Origin: Acidobacteriaceae bacterium
GTDB taxonomy: Bacteria; Acidobacteriota; Terriglobia; Terriglobales; Acidobacteriaceae
DNA: 64,000 nucleotides
Direction of reading: 5' to 3'
Assembly: GCA_025462735.1 (NCBI GenBank)
Contig: JAOAPC010000020.1
Span: 161,421 to 225,420, forward strand
Part shown: positions 45,438-52,782 of the stretch, piece after piece
How positions within the stretch are numbered: the stretch's first letter is position 1
Layout: the number at the start of each line of letters is the position of its first letter
Notes under the pieces: model-generated
The model's input: the letters and a program-made list of their open reading frames with translations, nothing else
What the model was told of the DNA's origin: nothing
Database searches by the model: none
Translations under genes and position numbers: made by a program

Positions 45438-46424
45438 GTGTCTCAAGAACGTAGGGACTCGTCGCAGCAAGCCGCATGGTTCGACTACACCGACAGCTAT
45501 GAGTTCATGGAGCGAGTGCGCTCGGGAATGCCCCCGCTTATCATCTGTGTCGCGTGCAATGGCGGAATTCAAGGTAAAGAGGCAAACGAGTTTATTCCCG
45601 AAACCGCTGACGAAGTCGCCGAGTCGGTCCAAGGTGCTTACGAAGCCGGCGCCGTCATGGTGCACATCCACGCGCGCGATCCGCGGCAACTGACCCAAGG
45701 CGCACGCGACACCGACACGTGGCGCGAAGTTCTGCGAAAAGTTCGCGCGCGCTGTCCCGAGATCATCATCAACTCGACGACCGGCGCTGGTCCAGGCATG
45801 ACCATGGAGGAGCGGTCGGCTTGCCTGGCTGCGGGGCCGGAAGTTGCATCGCTAAACCTCGCGCCGGATATGAGCAAGTTCCATCTAAAAGAGCGGCCGG
45901 CGCCATTGCCTTTTCCACGGCCGGCGCTTGAGATTGACGAGTGTATTCCATTTACCTACGGACAAATCCACGAATTCGCCGCGGAGATGAAGCAGCGTGG
46001 AGTGAAGCCGGAGTTGGAGCTCTATCATCCCGGGTGCGCGTGGGTGGTGCGCTATCTCATTGAGCACGATCTGTTGGAAAAGCCTTACTGGATGCAGACA
46101 GTCATGGGCTACCAGACCAGTAGTTATCCCACGGTCGAAAATGTCCTCCAGATATTAAAAGAATTTCCCGATGACGCCTTGTGGTTGTGTTCCGCGATCG
46201 GATCGTTTCAACTGCCTCTGACAACCCTCGCTACTTTGATGGGCGGACATGTGCGCGTGGGATTGGAGGACAACGTCTACTACTCCCGTGGACGAAAAGC
46301 CAAGAGCAACGCCGAGCTGGTCAAGCGTGCAGTTCGCATTGCGCACGAGCTAAACCGACCGATCGCAACCCCTGCCGAGGCTCGCAAGATGCTCGGCCTG
46401 CGAAGTCAGCCAACCCAATACTAG
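45438..46424 (+). CDS. BKACE-family (DUF849) beta-keto acid cleavage enzyme
   Basis: GTG start at 45438 with AAGGGA about 8 bases upstream; 328 residues, slightly long for the family because of an N-terminal extension of about 30 residues. It is a TIM barrel with the zinc-binding HxH as MVHIHARDP, plus IICVACNGG, INSTTGAGPGMTMEER, LNLAPDMSKF and GGHVRVGLEDN. Family members condense a beta-keto acid with acetyl-CoA and release acetoacetate plus a new acyl-CoA; many substrates are unknown. Within this island it might act on a keto-acid formed from the oxidised sugar, but that is inference. Confidence 0.9.
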   Translation: MSQERRDSSQQAAWFDYTDSYEFMERVRSGMPPLIICVACNGGIQGKEANEFIPETADEVAESVQGAYEAGAVMVHIHARDPRQLTQGARDTDTWREVLRKVRARCPEIIINSTTGAGPGMTMEERSACLAAGPEVASLNLAPDMSKFHLKERPAPLPFPRPALEIDECIPFTYGQIHEFAAEMKQRGVKPELELYHPGCAWVVRYLIEHDLLEKPYWMQTVMGYQTSSYPTVENVLQILKEFPDDALWLCSAIGSFQLPLTTLATLMGGHVRVGLEDNVYYSRGRKAKSNAELVKRAVRIAHELNRPIATPAEARKMLGLRSQPTQY

Positions 46425-46506
46425 TTGCGAGGGCCAGCGTACATTTTCGTGTTTGTAATTTTAGGAGCAGGTGGGTGTATCTCGCGGAAAAAAGCAGTAA
46501 TCAGCT

Positions 46507-46516
46507 TATGATACGA
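46507..46516 (-). promoter_or_regulatory. candidate operator, TCGTATCATA (minus strand)
   Basis: Ten bases before the start of the cytochrome/HhH gene. It differs from TCATATCATA by one base. The plus-strand reading TATGATACGA could also be a -10 element. Confidence 0.45.
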
Positions 46517-46526
46517 TATTTCGCGT

Positions 46527-47015
46527 ATGGTCCTCGTCACCGCACTCTATTTAGCTGTCTCCACTGCTTCGCCCCCTCTGCCTCCCGGCAAAGGTAAGGA
46601 AATTGTCGAGCGAATGTGCAGCTCCTGCCACGCGCTTAAGGTTGTGACCTCGAAGAGGGCGTCCCCAGCTCAGTGGTCGCAACTGGTCGATCAAATGGTC
46701 TCACGCGGGGCCGAGGGCACGGACGAGGAAGTCGAGACCGTCGTCGAGTACTTGGCCAAGAACTTTGGCTTGGACAGCCCACCCCCAGCCTCCGAAAAAA
46801 CAGAGAAAGAGCATTCCGCCGCTCAGCCAGTCAATGTAAATCAGGCCACCGCCGCGGAATTGTCCGCTACGATTGGACTCTCATCCGACGAGTCCGCCGC
46901 TATCGTTGCCTACCGCGAGCAGAATGGCAAGTTCAAAGAATGGCGCGATCTGACCAAGGTGCCCGGCATCGAAGCCAGTAAGATTGAGAGCAACAAAGAC
47001 CGGCTGGTTTTCTAA
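46527..47015 (+). CDS. cytochrome c domain fused to a ComEA-like helix-hairpin-helix domain
   Basis: 162 residues. A short hydrophobic N-terminus (VLVTALYLAVSTASP) leads to a heme-binding CSSCH (MCSSCHALKVVTSKRASPAQW) and a candidate distal Met in DQMVSRGAEG. After an acidic, Pro-rich linker (residues 88-102) comes a ComEA-type HhH module (VNVNQATAAELSATIGLSSDESAAIVAYREQNGKFKEWRDLTKVPGI). The HhH module binds DNA backbones in DNA-uptake proteins but is also found in unrelated exported proteins. The combination with a c-type heme is unusual; it probably takes electrons from the PQQ dehydrogenases. Confidence 0.85.
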   Translation: MVLVTALYLAVSTASPPLPPGKGKEIVERMCSSCHALKVVTSKRASPAQWSQLVDQMVSRGAEGTDEEVETVVEYLAKNFGLDSPPPASEKTEKEHSAAQPVNVNQATAAELSATIGLSSDESAAIVAYREQNGKFKEWRDLTKVPGIEASKIESNKDRLVF

Positions 47016-47106
47016 CACTTCGTCAGATATCTGCCATGCGCTATCGTCACGATCCAAACAGCGCTTCTAATTTTTCGTCTTCCGTCTCACAGGTGCTGCC
47101 GGCCCA

Positions 47107-48390
47107 ATGACAGAGACCACGCTTACCGCTCGAGACGTACCCGCGCGTCCAACCCATGCTCGCCACGTTGTGCTGGCGCTGGTGGTCGGCGCCTACATGA
47201 TCACGTACATGGATCGCGTGAATCTGGCATCAGCCGTTCCCGTGATCCAGCGGGATCTCGGTTTCTCCATGATTACCATCGGCTGGATCTTCGCCGCCTT
47301 TCGCTGGGGGTATGCTTTTTTTCAAATCCCCGGTGGATGGATGGGCGACCGCATCGGCGGACGCCGGGCTCTGTCAGTGGTTGTCGTATGGTGGTCGATT
47401 TTCACGTCGCTGACGGCGTTTACGTGGAATGCCTTCTCAATGGGCGTGTGCCGATTTCTTTTCGGCATGGGCGAAGCTGGGGCTTTCCCGATCGCAACCC
47501 GGTCTCTCTCCGGATGGATGTTGCCGACGGAGCGAGGTTTCGCGCAGGGCCTGACCCATGCTGCATCGCGAGTGGGCGCGGCTTTGACTCCGCCCTTGGT
47601 CGTGCTGCTGATGGTTCGCTTCGGATGGCGCATGCCGTTTTTTCTCTTCGGCCTGATTGGGTTGTGCTGGTCAATCGCTTGGTACTGGTATTACCGCGAC
47701 ACTCCCGCCGAGCACCGGCACACCAACGCCGCCGAACGATCTCTCATCGAGAACTCAACAGGCATTCGTCCCGCGCAGACACGTACGGTGCCTTGGGGTC
47801 TAATCCTGCGCAGCCCCTCGTTGTGGACTTTATCGCTGATGTATTTCTGCTACGGCTACAGTATCGATATTTATCTGGATTGGTTCCCCAAGTATCTGAA
47901 TGACCACCGCGGTTTCAACCTCACGCAGATGGGTTTCTATGCAAGCCTGCCTCTGTTAGCAGGGGCAGCCGGCGATCTTTTGGGTGGATCAGTTTCGGAC
48001 CGCTGCGCCCGGCGCTTCGGCAATTTGAAACTTGCGCGACGCCTGGTTGCACTGGCTGGTTTTGTTCTTGCGGCCGTTTTCATTATTCCTGCAACGTTCA
48101 CGTCCCACTCCACGGCTTCGGTCCTTTACTCTTGCGTAGCGGTCTTTGGGCTTGAAGTCACCGTGGGTGTGTCCTGGGCGATTCCGCTGGATATAGGTGG
48201 CGAGTACGCCGGCACGATAGCGTCGGTGATGAATACATTCGGCAACCTGGGAAGCGCCGTCTCGCCGGTGCTGCTGGCCTATCTAGTCGGACTGTACGGT
48301 TGGAATGTGCCGTTCCTGGTGTGCTCTATACTTTGTGTTGCGGGCGCTGTGCTGAGTCTGGCCATCGATGCAGATAAAAAACTCGTCTGA
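47107..48390 (+). CDS. MFS transporter, ACS family (second copy)
   Basis: 427 residues, twelve hydrophobic segments, and ACS signatures: YMDRVNLASAVPVIQRDLGFSMITIGWIF, GGWMGDRIGGRRAL, GMGEAGAFPIATRSLSGWMLPTERG and DWFPKYLNDHRGFNLTQMG. It resembles hexuronate/glucarate-type importers. It follows the cytochrome/HhH gene by 91 bases. It would bring the oxidised organic acid into the cell where BKACE or the FAH-type hydrolase acts. Substrate cannot be read from the sequence. Confidence 0.9.
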   Translation: MTETTLTARDVPARPTHARHVVLALVVGAYMITYMDRVNLASAVPVIQRDLGFSMITIGWIFAAFRWGYAFFQIPGGWMGDRIGGRRALSVVVVWWSIFTSLTAFTWNAFSMGVCRFLFGMGEAGAFPIATRSLSGWMLPTERGFAQGLTHAASRVGAALTPPLVVLLMVRFGWRMPFFLFGLIGLCWSIAWYWYYRDTPAEHRHTNAAERSLIENSTGIRPAQTRTVPWGLILRSPSLWTLSLMYFCYGYSIDIYLDWFPKYLNDHRGFNLTQMGFYASLPLLAGAAGDLLGGSVSDRCARRFGNLKLARRLVALAGFVLAAVFIIPATFTSHSTASVLYSCVAVFGLEVTVGVSWAIPLDIGGEYAGTIASVMNTFGNLGSAVSPVLLAYLVGLYGWNVPFLVCSILCVAGAVLSLAIDADKKLV

Positions 48391-48455
48391 GAGTTACGGT
48401 GAGTCGAACGGCGACTCTGGCGTTTTCGATCTGCTGCAAAATTCGACCGTGATAG

Positions 48456-48465
48456 TATGATATGA
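48456..48465 (-). promoter_or_regulatory. candidate operator, TCATATCATA (minus strand)
   Basis: Lies 35 bases before the ferredoxin-fusion start. TTCGAC sits 8 bases upstream of TATGATA on the plus strand, and the same TTCGAC-8-TATGATA arrangement occurs at the GntR gene (50,561-50,581). Confidence 0.5.
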
Positions 48466-48499
48466 CGATTATGATTTGTTGCAGCCCACGTCTACCGCG

Positions 48500-49345
48500 A
48501 TGAAAATCAATCCTGACAAATGTGTCGCCTGCGGCAATTGCATTTATGTCTGCCCGGTTGGAGCCATTTACGTTGATCCTACCCTGAAACGCGCCACCAT
48601 TGACCGCAATGAATGCGTAGAGTGCTACGCGTGCTACTACGGGCTAAGCACTGAGCATTTGAATCCAGGCTTCGTGCGCACGGTTCGAAAATTGCTGCAG
48701 TTTGGAAGAGTACGCTTCGATCCCGAGCCTGATATTTGCCCGACCGCTGCCTTCGAACCAGACCATCTCGAATGGCCGCGGGTTGTCCGGCGGGCATTCT
48801 CTGATCCCCGCGCTACCCACGAGTCCACCGGCGTTCAAGGCCGCGGCACCGAAGAAGTCAAGACCAATGACGTCACCAAGCGCGTCAGGCAGGGCGAAGT
48901 TGGCTTCACCATCGAGTTCGGCAGGCCCGGCGTCGGGGTCTGGTTCCGCGACATCGAGAAGATGACTCAAGCTTTGGCAGAGGCGAAGATTCCCTTCGAG
49001 AAAAAGAACCCTCTAACTCTGTTGATGAGCGACGTTGCGACCGGAAAATTAAAGCAAGACATCCTGGGGGAGAAGGTTCTTTCGGCAATCGTGGAAATCA
49101 AAGTGACTGTCGATCGCACCGAAGAGATTCTCCGGCTCGTGCGCGAAGTCGAGAAACAAATTGATACCGTCATCGCTCTTGGGGTAAGCACACGGTGCGA
49201 TGAAAATGGCGAGGAGCACGTCGTGGCGCCGATTCTTGAGCGCTTCGGATACCGCATTCAGAGAGCCAAGACCAATACAGGGTTGGGCAGGATAACCAAC
49301 CCTGAAGAGGAAGTCCGCTTTCAAGTCGAAGCTGCAACCATGTGA
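48500..49345 (+). CDS. ferredoxin-type 4Fe-4S domain fused to an unknown C-terminal domain
   Basis: Start taken at ATG 48500 (MKINPDKC); a TTG 24 bases upstream is possible, and neither has a clear ribosome site. 281 residues, no signal peptide. The N-terminus has one canonical cluster motif (CVACGNCIYVCP) and a second, reduced set (CVECYACYYG), then a lone Cys in DICPTAAF. A basic linker at residues 90-125 leads to an alpha/beta region (VGFTIEFGRPGVGVWFRDIEKMTQALAEAKIPFEKKNPLTLLM, then ILGEKVLSAIVEIKVTVDRTEEILRLVREVEKQ) that I do not recognise. It may be an electron-transfer partner for a catabolic dehydratase or dehydrogenase. Function unknown. Confidence 0.8.
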   Translation: MKINPDKCVACGNCIYVCPVGAIYVDPTLKRATIDRNECVECYACYYGLSTEHLNPGFVRTVRKLLQFGRVRFDPEPDICPTAAFEPDHLEWPRVVRRAFSDPRATHESTGVQGRGTEEVKTNDVTKRVRQGEVGFTIEFGRPGVGVWFRDIEKMTQALAEAKIPFEKKNPLTLLMSDVATGKLKQDILGEKVLSAIVEIKVTVDRTEEILRLVREVEKQIDTVIALGVSTRCDENGEEHVVAPILERFGYRIQRAKTNTGLGRITNPEEEVRFQVEAATM

Positions 49346-49453
49346 AATGTCTGGGTGGCAGGGATCGGCACTAAGATAACTGCTTCGCGGCAGTCACCGG
49401 ACGTGCACCACTGAACGCGCACCTTTCGCAAACGCGCCCCAGAGCAGAATTGC

Positions 49454-50509
49454 GTGAAAGACCATCCATTGGCGGAGCATCCTCACAAAGAAGCAGGTCT
49501 CCCCGATTGCTCTCTCGTCCTTGATCTGATCGATTCTTTCCGCCGGTCGAAAGCCATGTTCGCGGCGGTCTCCTTAGGCGTTTTCGATACCCTCGAACGC
49601 GCTCCGGCAAAAGCGAACACGGTTGCCTCGGCTCTTCAGCTCGCCTCTGAGCCACTCGAACGCCTGCTCGACGCTTGTGTAGGACTCAAGCTCTTGCGGC
49701 GAAACGGTGCATTGTATGCGAACGAACCTGTAGCCAGCACTTATCTGTGCCGCGCCAGTGAACGCGCGCTCGTCGGCTACATACTTTATTCGAATGATGT
49801 TCTGTTTCCTTTATGGGGTCACCTCGAAGATGCGCTCCGAGAAGGGACACCGCGATGGGAGCAGGAATTCGGGGCCGAAGGGACAATTTTCGATCACTTC
49901 TTCCACACGAATGATGCCAAGCGGACCTTTCTCCATGGCATGCATGGGTTTGGTCTGCTGAGCTCACCTAAGGTAGTCGAAGCCTTCGACCTTTCACGGT
50001 TCCGACGAATGTTGGATTTGGGTGGCGCGACGGGACATCTGGCGATTGCTGCTTGCCAGCATTACCCGGAGCTCCATGCCATCGTCTTCGATCTTCCCGA
50101 GGTGACCGAAATTACCGACGATTACATCAATAAATCAGGTCCGCTCTCAGAGCGCGTCTCCCTAATGGCAGGCGACTTCTTTCGCGATGAGCTGCCGGAA
50201 GCCGATCTGATCGCGCTGGGGCGGATTCTTCACGACTGGCCCGAGACTAAGATTCGTCCCTTGCTTAAGAAGATTTTCCATCGCCTCCCTTCTGGCGGAG
50301 CAATACTTATTTCCGAAAAGCTACTCGACGAAAACAAAAGTGGTCCCGCGACCGCTCTTCTTCAATCTTTGAACATGCTGGTCTGCACTGAGGGCAAGGA
50401 GCGCACGCTGAGCGAGTATCGACAACTGCTGGAAGACGCCGGGTTTCAGAAAGTTGAGGGCAGAGTTACTGGCGCTTATCTCGATGCAGTTTTTGCCAGC
50501 AAACCGTGA
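49454..50509 (+). CDS. SAM-dependent O-methyltransferase, plant COMT/ASMT-like
   Basis: From GTG 49454, 351 residues, the usual length. The N-terminal helical dimerisation domain covers residues 1-100 (FAAVSLGVFDTLE, then ASEPLERLLDACVGLKLLRRNGALYANEP). The Rossmann-like domain has the SAM loop MLDLGGATGHLAIAA, FDLPEVTEI, and the catalytic His in LGRILHDWPETK. These enzymes usually methylate hydroxyl groups on aromatic small molecules or intermediates of natural products. It sits in the same-strand run between the ferredoxin fusion and the GntR regulator, an odd place for a biosynthetic enzyme. Confidence 0.87.
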   Translation: MKDHPLAEHPHKEAGLPDCSLVLDLIDSFRRSKAMFAAVSLGVFDTLERAPAKANTVASALQLASEPLERLLDACVGLKLLRRNGALYANEPVASTYLCRASERALVGYILYSNDVLFPLWGHLEDALREGTPRWEQEFGAEGTIFDHFFHTNDAKRTFLHGMHGFGLLSSPKVVEAFDLSRFRRMLDLGGATGHLAIAACQHYPELHAIVFDLPEVTEITDDYINKSGPLSERVSLMAGDFFRDELPEADLIALGRILHDWPETKIRPLLKKIFHRLPSGGAILISEKLLDENKSGPATALLQSLNMLVCTEGKERTLSEYRQLLEDAGFQKVEGRVTGAYLDAVFASKP

Positions 50510-50571
50510 GAGCGATCAGGGTAGAGCTACATCGGAAGGAACGCGTAAATCGTAGGAACTTTCGACAATGG

Positions 50572-50581
50572 TGTTATGATA
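50572..50581 (+). promoter_or_regulatory. candidate autoregulatory operator, TGTTATGATA
   Basis: Lies 47 bases before the proposed start of the GntR regulator. Eight of ten bases match TCATATGATA. TTCGAC sits 8 bases upstream of TATGATA, as at 48,456. Confidence 0.45.
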
Positions 50582-50627
50582 CCCGAAATGGAGCGCCGCT
50601 AATGGTTTTGCGCCGGAGGGTAGGGGC

Positions 50628-51413
50628 CTGATTCGAAGACAGACGATTACCGCCCAAGTCATTAACTATATCCTCGATCTCATAAAAAAGGGCCACGTAA
50701 AACCCGGTGAGCGCCTTCCGACGGAGAAGCAGTTGACCGAAGAACTTTCGGTCAGCAGGACCTGCGTTCGCGAAGCCATCAAGTCTCTGCAATCTCTACA
50801 ACTCATCAGCGTCAAGCCGAAGATTGGCGCAGTTGTTCTCGAGCCCACTCCAGTTGCTCTCATCAACGCTGAGTATCTTTCAACCTCGGCCTTCATGCAG
50901 CAGGCGGAGTCTTTGATCGAATTTCGCAAGGTCCTCGAATTGGGATTAGTTGCTTTGGCTGCGGAAAAAGCTAACGAGGCGGACTGGGTGGTCATGCGAG
51001 AGGTCTTGGCGGAGCAGGAAGCTGCTATCAAAATGGACCGCAGTACTCGCCACGGCACTATGATTTTTTACGAGGCCATTGGCAACGCGAACGTCCGTTT
51101 CCACAAAGCGGTTGCTGCGGCCACGCGTAATCCGCTTGCAATCATGGTGCTTGAAGCTATCTCTGCGCCGCTCGCCGAGGTGAGCCGCCGCACCAACGAA
51201 ATGCCTGGAGTGCCCGAAGCCGGACTACGGCAACATTGGGCAATTTACCGGGCGATCCGTGAGAACAATCCAGAAAAGGCCCGTCGCGCGATGCAGGCAC
51301 ATCTTGCAGCCGCGGAACGCAACGCTCATATTCTGGAGAGCGAGGACCATGACGGCGCGCCGAAAGTCCCAGCCGCCTCGTCGAGAAAAGAACACGCGGT
51401 TTTGCAGCGTTAA
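50628..51413 (+). CDS. GntR-family transcription regulator, FadR subfamily
   Basis: The winged helix spans the first 70 residues (TITAQVINYILDLIKKGHVKPGERLPTEKQLTEELSVSRTCVREAIKSLQSLQLISV). A helical FCD ligand-binding domain follows, with metal-type His residues in NVRFHKAVAAATRN and LRQHWAIYRAIRENNPEKARRAMQAHL. The start is unclear: no ATG or GTG is in frame before the HTH. CTG 50628, eight bases after GGAGGG, is the best guess; an ATG at 50602 is in another frame and stops after nine codons, so a small sequence error is possible. FadR-type regulators typically sense sugar acids or other carboxylates and repress neighbouring catabolic genes. Confidence 0.87.
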   Translation: MIRRQTITAQVINYILDLIKKGHVKPGERLPTEKQLTEELSVSRTCVREAIKSLQSLQLISVKPKIGAVVLEPTPVALINAEYLSTSAFMQQAESLIEFRKVLELGLVALAAEKANEADWVVMREVLAEQEAAIKMDRSTRHGTMIFYEAIGNANVRFHKAVAAATRNPLAIMVLEAISAPLAEVSRRTNEMPGVPEAGLRQHWAIYRAIRENNPEKARRAMQAHLAAAERNAHILESEDHDGAPKVPAASSRKEHAVLQR

Positions 51414-51462
51414 TGCCAGCATGCTCCTGCTGCCTGATTTTGTTGGACTCTATTTTGAATCT

Positions 51463-52770
51463 ATGTCGCTGCTGAGCCTCCAGAAAATGCGTTTCTGCGT
51501 TGGTGTAATCGTACCGATCCTGCTTGGCATTGGCGGTGTCGCGGCAGCTCAAAATCAAGGCATCGCGTCCCCTGGCAATAACGGACAAGCGCTTGTGGGA
51601 GCCACAATCATTGACGGCTCGGGTCGACCGCCAATCGAAAATGCAACTTTATATATTCGCAATGGGCGTATCGAGGCGGTAGGGAAGCGCGTGAAGCTTC
51701 CGGCTGGTGTGCAGCGCATCGATGCCAATGGGAAGACCATCATTCCCGGGTTAATTAGCGCACACAGCCATGTCAACGATGCTAGTCAGTTCGGCATATA
51801 TTTGCGCGATGGCGTAACTACCATACTGAGCTTGGGCGGCAATAAAGAGTTTGCCTTGCGCGACCAAGCTGCGAAGGCTCCGCCCGGAACCGCGCCACAT
51901 CTCTACGTCGCCGGCCCTATCCAGGATTCCACTGCGATTCCCGGGGCTGTGGCTGTAAAAGATCCTGAGGGAGCACGTAAAAGCGTAGATGAACTTACAG
52001 ACAACAAGCCGGACATCGTAAAACTACGTGTTGATGATTTTCTAGGCGCGCGCGCCAAAATGTCTCCTGATGTCTACGCCGCGATCATCGATGAAGCACG
52101 CAAGAATGGTTTCCGCACCGCAGCCCACATTGTTTTGTTGGATGATGCAAAGGGCGTACTGCGGGCCGGAGTCGATTACATCGCGCACAGCGTCCGCGAC
52201 CGCGAAGTGGACGCTGAATTCATCGGGCTCATGAAAGCGCGTCATGTCTTTTATTGCCCCACCTTCACCCGTGAGGTAGCCATCTTCGCTTACTCCGAGA
52301 CGCCCGCTTTCTTCAGCGATCCTTTTTTTCTGAAGGAGGCCGATTCTGCAGAGATCGCAAAAATGGCTGATCCAAAGCATCAGGAAACCGTCCGAAATGA
52401 TTCAGCGGCGCAGTGGTATAAGCAACAGTTTCCGGTAGCGATGCACAATCTCAAAGCCGTTTCGGATGCTGGCATTGATATTGTAATGGGGACGGACAGC
52501 GGTGGTGGGCCGGGCCGGTTTCAGGGCTACTTCGAACATCTGGAATTGGAATACGAGACCAAGGCTGGTCTAACGCCCATGCAGGCGCTCGTCTCGGCAA
52601 CCAGCGCTCCAGCCAAGCTACTGCACATTAGCGATCGCACCGGAACACTAGAAAAAGGCAAGTGGGCCGACTTCGTGATCTTGTCCGCGAACCCGCTCGA
52701 TGACATCAGGAACACTCGCAAGATCGATTCCGTCTGGATCGGCGGAGTCCGGGTTCCTGCAAAACAGTAA
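51463..52770 (+). CDS. exported amidohydrolase (imidazolonepropionase/prolidase-like)
   Basis: From ATG 51463, 435 residues; ATG 51487 (MRFCVG) is equally possible and gives a tighter signal peptide (FCVGVIVPILLGIGGVAAAQ). Metal ligands of the amidohydrolase TIM barrel are visible: HSH in ISAHSHV, His in TAAHIVLLDD, His in DYIAHSVRD and Asp in MGTDSGGG. The small beta-domain flanks it (ATIIDGSGRPPIENATLYIRNGRIEAVG, then WADFVILSANPLDDI). Members hydrolyse cyclic amides, peptides or lactones. The gene begins about 50 bases after the regulator and probably shares its transcript. Confidence 0.87.
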   Translation: MSLLSLQKMRFCVGVIVPILLGIGGVAAAQNQGIASPGNNGQALVGATIIDGSGRPPIENATLYIRNGRIEAVGKRVKLPAGVQRIDANGKTIIPGLISAHSHVNDASQFGIYLRDGVTTILSLGGNKEFALRDQAAKAPPGTAPHLYVAGPIQDSTAIPGAVAVKDPEGARKSVDELTDNKPDIVKLRVDDFLGARAKMSPDVYAAIIDEARKNGFRTAAHIVLLDDAKGVLRAGVDYIAHSVRDREVDAEFIGLMKARHVFYCPTFTREVAIFAYSETPAFFSDPFFLKEADSAEIAKMADPKHQETVRNDSAAQWYKQQFPVAMHNLKAVSDAGIDIVMGTDSGGGPGRFQGYFEHLELEYETKAGLTPMQALVSATSAPAKLLHISDRTGTLEKGKWADFVILSANPLDDIRNTRKIDSVWIGGVRVPAKQ

Positions 52771-52782
52771 CATCGTGAATCT

